Below are positions 45,773 through 54,053 of a stretch of DNA of 64,000 nucleotides, piece after piece (within the stretch, counting starts at the first letter, position 1; every line of letters begins with the position of its first letter). The stretch spans positions 62,001 through 126,000 of the forward strand of contig NZ_JAUUDS010000007.1 of assembly GCF_030678875.1 (NCBI RefSeq), read 5' to 3'. The stretch comes from Sphingomonas aurea (lineage in GTDB: Bacteria; Pseudomonadota; Alphaproteobacteria; Sphingomonadales; Sphingomonadaceae). The translations under genes and the position numbers were made by a program. The notes below the pieces were generated by a model. That model had not been told where the DNA came from. It ran no database searches and saw nothing but the letters and a program-made list of their open reading frames with translations.

Positions 45773-48283
45773 TCAGACGGTCCGTAGTGCCGCCGCCGGG
45801 CGGGCTCCCAGGACGGGCCACGCGCCGGCGAGACCGAGGATCATCGTGATCGCTGCGCCGACCGCCAGCGTCAGGCCGACCGCGGTCCAGTCGGGCAGCC
45901 ACTGGAAGCTGAAAACCTGCGTCACGACGTACCACGCCCCGCCCAGTCCGACGCCGAGCGCCAGCACCGAGACGGCGAGCGCGAGGAGCGCGAATTCGAT
46001 CGCCTGGCTGCCCAGCACCTGCGCGCGCGTCGCGCCGAGGGTGCGCAGGATGACGCCGTCATAGGTTCGAACCTCGCGCGCGGCGGCGATCGCGCCGACC
46101 AGCACGGCGATGCCGGCGAGCACCGCGACCGCGGCGGCGGCGGAGATGGCGGCGGCCATCTGCGTCACCAGCCCGCGCACCTGCGCCAGCACGCCGCGCA
46201 CCTCGATCACCGATACCGAGGGGAAGGGGGCGAGCAGCGCGCGGACGACGCGCGCCTCGCGGCCGGGCGGCAGGTCGATCGTCGCGACGAGGTTGTGGGG
46301 TGCGTCCTCGATCGCGTTGGGGGAGAAGACGAGGACGAAGTTGAATCCCAGCGTGTCCCAGTTGATCCGTCGGAACGAGGCGATGCGCGCGGTGCGCTCG
46401 ACGCCCAGCAGGCTGATCGTCAGCGGGTCGCCCAGCTTCAGGTCGAGCACGCGGGCGAGGCGCTCGTCGACCGACACCAGCGGCGGCCCCCTATAGTCGC
46501 GCGGCCACCAGCGGCCGGCAACGACCTCGCTACCCTCCGGCACCGTCGCCGAATAGGTGAGGCCGCGCTCGCCGCGCAGCGCCCAGGCGCCCTCCGGTAT
46601 GGACTTCAGGTCGGCGACGCGGATGGTGGCATAGCCGGTGATGGTGCCGCGCATCGCCGGGACGGTGGCGATCCGGGCGGCCGGTGCGACGGCAGCGACG
46701 GTGCGGCGGAACTCGGCCTCGCGGGGCGGGGGTACGTCGAGTGCGAAGAGCGCGGGCGCCCTGGCGGGAACGGTGCGCTGGATATTGGCGTCGATCGCGG
46801 TGCGGATCGCGGCGAGCAGGACGAACAGCGTAAGCCCCAGCCCGAGTGCGACGACGAGCGCAACGGTCTGCGCGCCGGGCCGGTGCAGCCCGGCGATGGC
46901 GAGGCGCAGCAGCGGCCGGCGTGGGCGGGGCAGGGCGGCGGCGAGGCGGCGGACCAGCCAGCCGAAACCGGTCAGCAGCGCCAGCACGCCCGCCACCGCC
47001 GCGAGGAAGCCGGCGGCGAGCGCCGGCCGCGTGCTGCTGCCGAGCGCCAGCGCCACCGACAGGGCGAGTGCGGCGAGCGACGGCGGCAGCAGGCGCCAAC
47101 GCGACACCGGCACCGCCTGCACCGTCCCGCGCAGCAGCCCCGCCGCAGGAATATGGCCGGCGGCGATCAGCGGCGGCAGGGCGAAGGCGAGCGCGATCAG
47201 CAAGCCATGCGCAGCCGCGAGCGCCAGTGGCACCGGCTCGATCGCGAAGCCGGGCGCGACCGGCAGCGCGTCGCTGGCGAGCCACAGCAGCAGCGGCACC
47301 GCGGCGATGCCGACGGCCAGCCCGGCGGCGATGCCGACGCCGGCGACCACACCGACCTGAAGGAGGTAGACGCGACGGATCAGGTCGGCGGTCGCGCCCA
47401 TCACCTTCAGCATGGCGATGCTGCGGCGGCGCGCGGCGAGGTAGGACGACACGCCGCCGCCGACGCCGATGCCGGCGATGACCAGCGCCGACAGGCCGAT
47501 CAGCAGCAGGAACTCCCCCATCCGGTCGACCAGCCGCGCGGCCCCGGGCGCGGCGCGATCACGGGTGCGCGTCTCCCACCCGGCGGTCGGGAAGGCGGTG
47601 CGGAAGCGGTTGACGGCGGTGTCGGGACTGGCGCGCGGCGACAGGCGGACGCGGTACTTGCTCTCGTAGAGGCTGCCGGGCTGGACCAGACCGGTGCGGT
47701 CGATTCCCGCCATGGAGACGATCGCAACGGGGCCGAGGGTGAAGCCCTCGCCCAGCCGGTCCGGCTCGTCGGCAATGATGCCGCGCACGGTGAAGCGTGC
47801 GCCGCCAAGGCGGAGCGTGCCGCCGGGGCGAACGCCGAGCCGGTCGGCGAGCGCGGGAACGATGAACACGCCGTCCGGATCGGGCGCGCGGGCGGATCGC
47901 CCGTCGGCGAGGCGCAGCTGGCCATAGAGCGGGTAGGTGGCGTCGACGCCCTTCAGTTCGATCGGCACGACGATCGGCTGAGCGGCGGTGCCGCCGATCG
48001 CGCTCGACTGCATCCGGACCGTCGCGGACACGGTACCGAGCCGGGCAAGAGCGGCGCGCTCGGCCAGCGTGGCGCTGCGCTGCGAGGCACCGAACTCGAC
48101 GTCGCCGCCCAGGATCACCGCACCGCGCGACGCCAGCTCGCGCCCGATCGCGTCGGTCAGGCTGCCGATCGCGGCGAGCGCACCGACGCCGAGGATCAGG
48201 CAGGCGAGCAGCAGGCGCAGGCCGCGGAATCGCCCGTCCAGCTCGCGCCGGGCCAGCCGCCAGGCGAGCGACCAGCCGCTCAT
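45773..48283 (-). CDS. ybbP: ABC transporter permease, YbbP/FtsX type
   Basis: An 836-residue membrane protein with ten or so hydrophobic segments in the MacB/FtsX arrangement. It begins with an N-terminal helix (LRLLLACLILGVGALAAIGSL), has periplasmic loops, a central cluster of helices (about 255-470) and a C-terminal FtsX domain (about 715-836). It pairs with the ATPase gene just upstream, overlapping it by 4 bases. In E. coli the ybbA-ybbP pair lies divergent from tesA, as here. It may handle lipid-like or peptide substrates; the true substrate is unknown. Confidence 0.88.
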   Translation of the reverse strand: MSGWSLAWRLARRELDGRFRGLRLLLACLILGVGALAAIGSLTDAIGRELASRGAVILGGDVEFGASQRSATLAERAALARLGTVSATVRMQSSAIGGTAAQPIVVPIELKGVDATYPLYGQLRLADGRSARAPDPDGVFIVPALADRLGVRPGGTLRLGGARFTVRGIIADEPDRLGEGFTLGPVAIVSMAGIDRTGLVQPGSLYESKYRVRLSPRASPDTAVNRFRTAFPTAGWETRTRDRAAPGAARLVDRMGEFLLLIGLSALVIAGIGVGGGVSSYLAARRRSIAMLKVMGATADLIRRVYLLQVGVVAGVGIAAGLAVGIAAVPLLLWLASDALPVAPGFAIEPVPLALAAAHGLLIALAFALPPLIAAGHIPAAGLLRGTVQAVPVSRWRLLPPSLAALALSVALALGSSTRPALAAGFLAAVAGVLALLTGFGWLVRRLAAALPRPRRPLLRLAIAGLHRPGAQTVALVVALGLGLTLFVLLAAIRTAIDANIQRTVPARAPALFALDVPPPREAEFRRTVAAVAPAARIATVPAMRGTITGYATIRVADLKSIPEGAWALRGERGLTYSATVPEGSEVVAGRWWPRDYRGPPLVSVDERLARVLDLKLGDPLTISLLGVERTARIASFRRINWDTLGFNFVLVFSPNAIEDAPHNLVATIDLPPGREARVVRALLAPFPSVSVIEVRGVLAQVRGLVTQMAAAISAAAAVAVLAGIAVLVGAIAAAREVRTYDGVILRTLGATRAQVLGSQAIEFALLALAVSVLALGVGLGGAWYVVTQVFSFQWLPDWTAVGLTLAVGAAITMILGLAGAWPVLGARPAAALRTV

Positions 48284-48972
48284 GCCGGGCTACTGTCGGC
48301 GACGATGCGGCCGTCCGACAGCTCGACCGTGCGGTCGCAGCGGCGGGCGAGCGCGGCGTCATGGGTGATGACGACCAAGGTCGCTTCGGTGGCGGCGCGG
48401 CGCTCGAACAGCAGGTCCATGATCGCGGTGCCGGTGGTCACGTCGAGGTTGCCGGTCGGCTCGTCGGCGAAGACGAGCGGTGGGCGGGGGCCGAGCGCTC
48501 GGGCGATGGCGACGCGCTGCTGCTCGCCGCCGGACAGCTGGGCCGGCAGGTGGGTGAGGCGATGGCCGAGGCCGACCGCCTCCAGCTCGGCGGCGGCGCG
48601 GGGCCATGCGTCCGCCATGCCGGCCAGCTCCATCGGCACCGCGACATTCTCGTGCGCGGTCATCGAGGGGAGGAGGTGGAACGCCTGCAACACGATGCCG
48701 ATGCGACCGCGCCGGGCGCGGGCAAGCGCGTCCTCGTCCAGCCCGGTGAAGTCGAGCCCGGCGACGCGGACCTCGCCGGCGGTGGCGCGCTCCAGCCCCG
48801 ACAGGACGGCCATCAGCGACGACTTGCCCGACCCCGATGCACCGAGCAGCGCGACGCTGGTGCCGGCGGGGACGGACAGGTCGATACCCTTCAGGATCGT
48901 GGTCGGCGCGCCCGCACTGCCCAGCGTCAGGGTGACACCGCGGGCGGCGATGGCCATATCGGATATCGTCAT
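48280..48972 (-). CDS. ybbA: ABC transporter ATP-binding protein YbbA
   Basis: A 230-residue LolD/MacB-type ATPase. The Walker A GASGSGKS is at residues 44-51, the signature LSGGEQQRVAIARAL in the middle and Walker B LVFADEPTGNLD after it. It drives the permease encoded next (4-base overlap). The start at 48972 is the first ATG after antisense sequence; a second ATG at 48957 is possible. The start codons of this gene and tesA lie only two bases apart on opposite strands. Confidence 0.93.
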   Translation of the reverse strand: MTISDMAIAARGVTLTLGSAGAPTTILKGIDLSVPAGTSVALLGASGSGKSSLMAVLSGLERATAGEVRVAGLDFTGLDEDALARARRGRIGIVLQAFHLLPSMTAHENVAVPMELAGMADAWPRAAAELEAVGLGHRLTHLPAQLSGGEQQRVAIARALGPRPPLVFADEPTGNLDVTTGTAIMDLLFERRAATEATLVVITHDAALARRCDRTVELSDGRIVADSSPA

Positions 48973-48974
48973 CG

Positions 48975-49715
48975 ATGGGAGCTGCCGGATTGAGGATAGG
49001 AAACGCAAGTCGCTATGCCGCCGCGCTGCTGGCCGCGCCAGCCTTGCTGGGCGGTTGCGGGCGCGCAGATGCGCCGCAGGCGGAGAATGCGGCGACGCCG
49101 GCGCCGAGCGCGACGGCCGACGCCGCGGTCGTCCGGCCACAGGGGCCGGAGCGGCTGGTGCTGGCGTTCGGCGACAGCCTCTATGCCGGATATGGCGTCG
49201 GACGCGGGCTGAGCCTGCCCGACCGGGTGCAGAAGCGGCTGTGGGCGGCGGGCATCAACGCGACCGTGGTGAATGCCGGCGTGTCGGGCGACATCACCGC
49301 GGCGGGGCGCCAGCGGCTGGGTTTCGCGCTCGACAATCTGCCGCGCAAGCCGGACCTGGTGATGCTGGGGCTGGGCGGCAACGACGTGCTGCGCCAGATC
49401 TCGCCGGCGGAGACGCGCGCCAATCTGGATGCGATGCTCGCCGAGTTGAAGAAGCGGCAGATCCCGGTCATGCTGACCGGCATGCGCGCGCCGCCCAATC
49501 TGGGGCCGGACTTCGTCGCGCGCTTCGATCCGATCTGGCCGGATCTGGCGAAGCGCTATGATGCCGGGCTCTACCCGTTCATCCTCGACGGCGTGATCGG
49601 CACGCCGGCGCTGATGCAGGCCGACCATGTCCACCCGACGGCCGAGGGGATCGCGAAGATCGCCGACCGGATGGCGCCGATGGTGGCGGGGCAGTTGCAG
49701 GACGCCAAACGCTGA
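48975..49715 (+). CDS. tesA: Arylesterase/lysophospholipase TesA-like, lipoprotein
   Basis: A 246-residue SGNH hydrolase. Block I is FGDSLYAGYG (Ser68). Block II is VSGDITAAG, block III GLGGNDVL, and block V DHVHP with the catalytic Asp-His. The N-terminus has a lipobox LLGGC (Cys28), suggesting a membrane-anchored form unlike E. coli TesA. An in-frame TTG at 48990 preceded by GGGAG is an attractive alternative start that leaves MRIGNASRY as the signal start. It is divergent from ybbA, a conserved pairing. Confidence 0.9.
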   Translation: MGAAGLRIGNASRYAAALLAAPALLGGCGRADAPQAENAATPAPSATADAAVVRPQGPERLVLAFGDSLYAGYGVGRGLSLPDRVQKRLWAAGINATVVNAGVSGDITAAGRQRLGFALDNLPRKPDLVMLGLGGNDVLRQISPAETRANLDAMLAELKKRQIPVMLTGMRAPPNLGPDFVARFDPIWPDLAKRYDAGLYPFILDGVIGTPALMQADHVHPTAEGIAKIADRMAPMVAGQLQDAKR

Positions 49716-49747
49716 CATGCCGCCGGACCGGTGAGTCCGACGGCATG
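49716..49747. terminator. Terminator-like hairpin between tesA and the PEP-CTERM gene
   Basis: A stem of 12 pairs with one mismatch (CATGCCGCCGGA / TCCGACGGCATG) around an 8-base loop, starting at the tesA stop. The two genes converge here. No T-run follows on either strand, so efficiency as an intrinsic terminator is uncertain. Confidence 0.55.
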
Positions 49748-49767
49748 CCATTACTGGTACGCTGAGA

Positions 49768-50412
49768 TCAGCCGTACACGACCTGGCGGCTGCGACGGCG
49801 ATAGCGGGTCGCGGTGCCGACCATGCCGAAGCCGAGCAGCATCAGCGCCCAGGTCGACGGCTCGGGCACGGCGAAAACGACGTTGTCGACCTCGAGCGCG
49901 TTGCCGTCGCTGAGGAAGCGGATGCCGCCGATCAGCGCGTCGGTCGCGTCGCGGGTGATGGTGATGCGACGGTTGGTGGTCGACAGTTCCTGGTTGCCGT
50001 TCGGCGTCGCGGTGAAGGCGGTGCCGGCATAGGACGCGATCAACTGGCCGGTGGTGCTGAGCACCTGCACCGAGTTGAACGAGTCGATCGACCCGATGAA
50101 GAAGCTGACCGACTGGTAGCCGAGGCCGGTGCTGGCGAGCGTGGCGCTGCCGGCCTGGCCGACCGCGAGATAGGCGCTGCCATCGCTGAAAGCGGGCTGG
50201 GCCGCGGCGTTGACCAGGTCACCGGTCACAATCGCGGCGTTGCTGTAGCTGGCGGTGAAGCTGGCGGGGAGAGCCGAGCTGAAATCGATGACGGTTCCGG
50301 CCGGAGCGGCGAACGTGGCGGTGCTGCCATTCTGCAGCAGCAGGGTCGCGGCGGTTGCGGGGGTGGCAAAACCGGCGAGCAGGCCGGCCGCTACCAAGAA
50401 CTTGGTCGTCAT
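49768..50412 (-). CDS. PEPxxWA-CTERM surface protein
   Basis: A 214-residue exported protein. It has a signal peptide (MTTKFLVAAGLLAGFATPATA), a beta-rich Ser/Thr-rich body and a C-terminal sorting signal: PEPSTWALMLLGFGMVG at 183-199, then a basic tail RYRRRSRQ. PEPxxWA is the exosortase-type signal common in sphingomonads. An exosortase elsewhere in the genome should process it, often with exopolysaccharide. GGGAG lies 7 bases before the ATG. No exosortase gene is in the window. Confidence 0.9.
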   Translation of the reverse strand: MTTKFLVAAGLLAGFATPATAATLLLQNGSTATFAAPAGTVIDFSSALPASFTASYSNAAIVTGDLVNAAAQPAFSDGSAYLAVGQAGSATLASTGLGYQSVSFFIGSIDSFNSVQVLSTTGQLIASYAGTAFTATPNGNQELSTTNRRITITRDATDALIGGIRFLSDGNALEVDNVVFAVPEPSTWALMLLGFGMVGTATRYRRRSRQVVYG

Positions 50413-50449
50413 ACTGATACTCCCTTTGGGCGAATGCCGTCGTCATCCA

Positions 50450-50466
50450 ACCGGCACCGTGCCAGT
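50450..50466. promoter_or_regulatory. Near-perfect palindrome upstream of the PEP-CTERM gene
   Basis: ACCGGCAC-C-GTGCCAGT, a 17-base odd palindrome with one mismatched pair, 38 bases before the PEP-CTERM start. It may be an operator. I compared it with a sigma-54 -24/-12 pattern; the GG is present but the -12 GC is not. Confidence 0.4.
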
Positions 50467-50540
50467 CAAATTTTCGCCTCCGAGCATTCAGCGGCCCAAC
50501 GACAACACTCTGGAAAGGTTGCAGTGCAGCAGACGTATGC

Positions 50541-50555
50541 TAAAAATTATTTTTA
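50541..50555. promoter_or_regulatory. AT-only palindrome
   Basis: TAAAAAT-T-ATTTTTA, a perfect 15-base odd palindrome made only of A and T. It lies between the PEP-CTERM gene and the end of the GH84-like gene. Such a tract is striking at this GC content and could be an upstream promoter element, a nucleoid-protein site or part of a terminator. Confidence 0.45.
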
Positions 50556-50597
50556 CCATGTAGGAGCCATGTCCCGATGTGGGACGTTTTGCGCGAT

Positions 50598-51671
50598 CTA
50601 CTGTGTCTGCACGTTTTCGGCTGACACATGATAGCCGAAATCCAGCCATTTCAGCACTTCCCGGGCGCAATCATGGTCGATTTTGGCGTAGCGCGCGCGC
50701 ATCGCTGCCGATCCGGTGGTGAGCCGCGTCAGCCCGGCATCATCAAACGACAGGATATTCGCCTCCAGCATCGCCGCCAGTTCCGGTCCGGCGATCGATT
50801 TTGCTGCACTGCGGAACGCCTCCATGTACCGGTAAGCCTCTGCTTTCCGATAAAGAATCGGCAGGGTCGCGGCGGGAATGCAGCCGAGCAGCGGCTGGAG
50901 TGCGGGGTTGATCGCGTGGCCGCTCAGCCAGGCCGCGTTCGCCGCGGACCGCCCGGTAAAGGCGCGCAGGTGCAGGTGATCGGACATGCGCGGGCCATCG
51001 TTGACCGGGTAATTGTCCCACAGGCAGACCGGCCGGCCGAGCCGCTCGGCGACGTCGCGCAGGTGACCCGGCGTGATCTCGCGCGCGCAGACCTCCTCCC
51101 CGGTCCAGTAGACGCGGATCGCCGGATCGAGCAGCCGGCCGAGCGTCTGGAGATAGTCGGCCGGCCGTGCGCCGAAGACGCGGTCGAGAACGCGGTCGTC
51201 GGAATAATAGGTCGGGCACATGAACAGCCGGGTCGCGCGGGTCCGTTCGGCGCAGAAGGCGGTGATCGCCGCCTGCCGCTCGGCCAGTTCGGGCACGTCG
51301 CCGCGCATGTCGTCGAACAGGATCGCCAGATCGTCGAGCCCCAGCGCGTCGAGGCTGGCGAGCCGCTCGGCAAGGGCGCCGCGGCCGGCCGCGTCGAAAT
51401 CCGCGTGCAACTCGAACGGAGTCAGGCCGATGCCGAAGCGGACGCCCCGCGCCCGGCAGTGATCGGCGAAGGCCGCGATCGCCCGCGCTTCGGCCTCCGG
51501 ATGGGGGGTTCGCCAGTCGCGACGCAGATGGGCGTCGGCCTTGGGCGCGTAATGATAGAAGCGATAGCCGGAGGGGGCGAGGTGATCGATCACCGCGGTC
51601 CGCTCCGCCCAGGACCAGCGCGGGCCGAAGAACCCCTCGACGATGCCGAGGTCTGGAATGGGATGGGTCAT
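50598..51671 (-). CDS. GH84-like beta-N-acetylglucosaminidase domain protein
   Basis: A 357-residue protein matching the catalytic barrel of GH84/NAGidase enzymes. The start is LGIVEGFFGPRWSW, followed by YRFYHYAPKADAHLRRDWR. The paired catalytic aspartates are Asp120-Asp121 in ILFDDMRGD. Segments TYYSDDRVLDRVFG and YWTGEEVCA are also typical. No signal peptide is seen, so it looks cytosolic, unusual for a glycosidase of this type. The ATG at 51671 was chosen over an upstream frame. It is divergent from modA. Confidence 0.82.
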   Translation of the reverse strand: MTHPIPDLGIVEGFFGPRWSWAERTAVIDHLAPSGYRFYHYAPKADAHLRRDWRTPHPEAEARAIAAFADHCRARGVRFGIGLTPFELHADFDAAGRGALAERLASLDALGLDDLAILFDDMRGDVPELAERQAAITAFCAERTRATRLFMCPTYYSDDRVLDRVFGARPADYLQTLGRLLDPAIRVYWTGEEVCAREITPGHLRDVAERLGRPVCLWDNYPVNDGPRMSDHLHLRAFTGRSAANAAWLSGHAINPALQPLLGCIPAATLPILYRKAEAYRYMEAFRSAAKSIAGPELAAMLEANILSFDDAGLTRLTTGSAAMRARYAKIDHDCAREVLKWLDFGYHVSAENVQTQ

Positions 51672-51737
51672 GCGATCACGGTCGCGGAAGGCGGGTCGCC
51701 TGTCCAGCCGGAGCATTGCCCGCCCGCCGTGGGCGGT

Positions 51738-51753
51738 ATATCCGGGCGGATAT
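51738..51753. promoter_or_regulatory. Palindrome overlapping the modA start
   Basis: ATATCCG-GG-CGGATAT, with perfect 7-base arms, ends inside the modA start codon. ModE operators contain TATA-type half-sites in dyad form, and this one lies where a repressor could block modA. No modE gene is in the window, so the regulator is unknown. Confidence 0.45.
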
Positions 51754-52540
51754 GATGTTCTCCCCCGCTCGCCGCCGCCTGGTCGGCTGGATGGCCGCGC
51801 TGCCCCTGCTGATGCTGCCGGTCGCGGCCCCCGCGCAGGACAAGCCGGCGCTGACGGTATTCGCCGCCGCCTCGCTGACCGATGCGCTGGGCGCGGTGGG
51901 CAAGGCCTATACGGCGCGGACCGGGCAGGCGGTCCGCTTCTCCTTCGCGGCCAGCGGCACGATCGCGCGGCAGGTGGAGGCAGGGGCGCAGTCGGACCTG
52001 TTCGTCTCGGCCGACGCGCAGTGGATGGACCGCTTGCAGCAGGCCGGGCGGCTGATGCCGGGCGCGCGGCGCGACCTGCTCGGCGGGCGGCTGGTGCTGG
52101 TCGCGCCGGCGCGCAGCCGGCTGCGGCTGGTAATCCGGCCGGGCTTTCCGCTGGCGGCGGCGCTGGGTGCGGGGGGAAGGCTGGCGATCGGTGAGCCGAA
52201 ATCGGTGCCGGCCGGCCGCTACGCGCAGGAGGCGCTGACGCGGCTGGGCGTGTGGCAGCAGGTGGCGGCGCGGCTCGCCCCGGCGCAGGACGTGCGCGCC
52301 GCGCTCGCCTATGTCGCGCGGGGGGAGGCGCCGCTCGGCGTGGTGTACGAGACCGACGCGGCCGCCGATCCGGCGGTGCGGGTCGTCGGTGTGTTCCCGG
52401 CGGCGAGCCACGCGCCGATCGTCTATCCGGCGGCGGTGCTCCGCGACGCGCGGCCGGGGGCGACCGCCTTCTACCGCTTCCTGGCCGGGCGGGAGGCGCA
52501 GGCGATCTTTCGCCGCTATCGCTTCCGGCCGATCGGTTAG
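51752..52540 (+). CDS. modA: Molybdate ABC transporter substrate-binding protein
   Basis: A 262-residue periplasmic binding protein with a signal peptide (RRRLVGWMAALPLLMLPVAAPAQA-like stretch ending AAPAQ). The oxyanion-binding segments are FAAASLTDAL and SFAASGTIARQ, followed by GRLVLVAP, GEPKSVPAGRYAQEAL and LGVVYETDA, all typical of ModA. It binds molybdate or tungstate. The start could be 51752 or 51755. It leads modABC; modB follows within about 50 bases. Confidence 0.93.
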   Translation: MMFSPARRRLVGWMAALPLLMLPVAAPAQDKPALTVFAAASLTDALGAVGKAYTARTGQAVRFSFAASGTIARQVEAGAQSDLFVSADAQWMDRLQQAGRLMPGARRDLLGGRLVLVAPARSRLRLVIRPGFPLAAALGAGGRLAIGEPKSVPAGRYAQEALTRLGVWQQVAARLAPAQDVRAALAYVARGEAPLGVVYETDAAADPAVRVVGVFPAASHAPIVYPAAVLRDARPGATAFYRFLAGREAQAIFRRYRFRPIG

Positions 52541-52593
52541 CAGCGTGGCGTCATTGCCAGCACTGCGCAGCAATAATGGGGCTCGCGGCTGAC

Positions 52594-53280
52594 ATGCTGA
52601 CGCCCGAGGAGTGGACGGCCTTGACGCTGAGCCTGCGGGTCGCCGGCTGGGCGACGCTGTGGGGGCTGATCGCGGCGACGGCGTTCGCGTGGTTGCTGGC
52701 GCGGCACCGGTTCCCAGGGCGGGTGCTGCTCGACGCGCTGCTCCACGCGCCGCTGATCCTGCCGCCGGTGGTGACCGGTTTCGCGCTGCTGCTGGTGTTC
52801 GGGATCGAGGGGCCAGTGGGGCGTTGGCTGGACGCCGCCTGGGGCGTGCGGCTGGCCTTTACCCCGGCGGGTGCGGCGCTGGCGGCGGGGGTGTGCGCGT
52901 TTCCGCTGATGCTGCGCGCGGCGCGGCAGGCGATCGAGGCGGTCGATCCGGCGCTGGAAGAGGCGGCGCGCAGCCTGGGGGCGGGGCCGGTCGACCGCGC
53001 GCTGACCATCGTGCTGCCCCTCGCCGCGCCCGGGCTGCTGGCGGCGGCGGTGGTGGGCTTCGCGGCGGCGCTGGGCGAGTTCGGCGCGGTCATCACCTTT
53101 GCCGCGAGCATTCCCGGCGAGACGCAGACGCTGCCGCTGGCGATCTATGCGGCGTTGCAGGTGCCGGGTGGGGAGGGCGCGGCGCTGCGCCTGTCCGCGA
53201 TCTCGCTGGCGGCGGCGCTTGCCGGGCTGCTGCTGTCGGAGTTGCTGCTGGCGATCGGGCGGCGGCGGGCGGCCCGATGA
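52594..53280 (+). CDS. modB: Molybdate ABC transporter permease
   Basis: A 228-residue permease with five membrane helices. The EAA-type loop EEAARSLGAGPVDRALTIVLPLA is near residue 130, and the segment LGEFGAVITFAASIPGETQTLPLAIY is very characteristic of ModB. The ATG at 52594 gives the common MLTPEEWTALTLS start; an in-frame ATG at 52576 is possible. The stop overlaps the modC start by 4 bases. Confidence 0.95.
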   Translation: MLTPEEWTALTLSLRVAGWATLWGLIAATAFAWLLARHRFPGRVLLDALLHAPLILPPVVTGFALLLVFGIEGPVGRWLDAAWGVRLAFTPAGAALAAGVCAFPLMLRAARQAIEAVDPALEEAARSLGAGPVDRALTIVLPLAAPGLLAAAVVGFAAALGEFGAVITFAASIPGETQTLPLAIYAALQVPGGEGAALRLSAISLAAALAGLLLSELLLAIGRRRAAR

Positions 53281-54053
53281 TCGTCGAGGCGGTGCGGCAG
53301 CTGGGCGCGTTCCGGCTCGACCTCGCGTTCGAGGGGCCGGCAGATGGGGTGACGGTACTGTTCGGGCCGTCGGGCGCTGGCAAGTCGGCGACGCTGGCGG
53401 TGGTCGCCGGGCTGGCGCGGCCCGAGCGCGGACGGGTGATGCTGGGCGAGCGGGTGCTGACCGATACCGCCACCGGTCGCTTTGTGCCGGCGGAGCGGCG
53501 GCGGATCGGGCTGGTTCATCAGGATGCGCGGCTGTTCCCGCACCTGAACGTCGAGCGGAACCTGCGTTACGGCCTGACCCGCGCAAGGGGCGAGCGCCGG
53601 ATCGGCTGGGACGCGGTGGTTGAGGTGCTGGCGATCGGCCACCTGCTGCTACGCTCCCCGCGCGACCTGTCGGGGGGCGAGCGACAGCGCGTGGCGATCG
53701 GGCGGGCGCTGCTCAGCCAGCCCGAACTGCTGCTGCTCGACGAGCCGGTATCGGCGCTGGACGCCGCGCGGCGCGCGGAGGTGCTGGCCTTCGTCGGCGC
53801 GCTGAAGGCGCGGTTCGGGCTGCCGATGCTCTACGTCACCCACGCGGTCGAGGAGGCGCGGCTGCTCGGCGACCATGTGGTGATGATCGCCGATGGCCTG
53901 GTGACGGCGCAGGGGTCACCCGCCGAGCTGCTGCCCGAGCGGGCAGTGACGGGACGGGCGATGCGCGAAGGCGTGGCGCTGATCGACGGTGTGGAGGTGG
54001 CGGTACCGGGGTTGGCGGCACCCGAGGGCGCAGTGGTTCGGGTCAGCTGGTGA
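53277..54053 (+). CDS. modC: Molybdate ABC transporter ATP-binding protein, lacking TOBE domain
   Basis: A 258-residue ATPase. Walker A GPSGAGKS is at 30-37, the signature LSGGERQ at 131-137 and Walker B LLLLDEPVSALD at about 152-163. Typical ModC proteins have about 350 residues because a molybdate-binding TOBE domain follows the ATPase; here the chain ends soon after it. The last 25 residues (VALIDGVEVAVPGLAAPEG) look like only the beginning of such a domain. The 3' end overlaps bioA by 11 bases convergently, which may mark a past deletion. Transport can still work without TOBE, but feedback by molybdate may be lost. Confidence 0.9.
   Translation: MIVEAVRQLGAFRLDLAFEGPADGVTVLFGPSGAGKSATLAVVAGLARPERGRVMLGERVLTDTATGRFVPAERRRIGLVHQDARLFPHLNVERNLRYGLTRARGERRIGWDAVVEVLAIGHLLLRSPRDLSGGERQRVAIGRALLSQPELLLLDEPVSALDAARRAEVLAFVGALKARFGLPMLYVTHAVEEARLLGDHVVMIADGLVTAQGSPAELLPERAVTGRAMREGVALIDGVEVAVPGLAAPEGAVVRVSW

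Noticed and set aside
50425..50470. Sigma-54 promoter before the PEP-CTERM gene
   Set aside because: TGGCAC is present on the minus strand but the -12 GC at the required spacing is missing.
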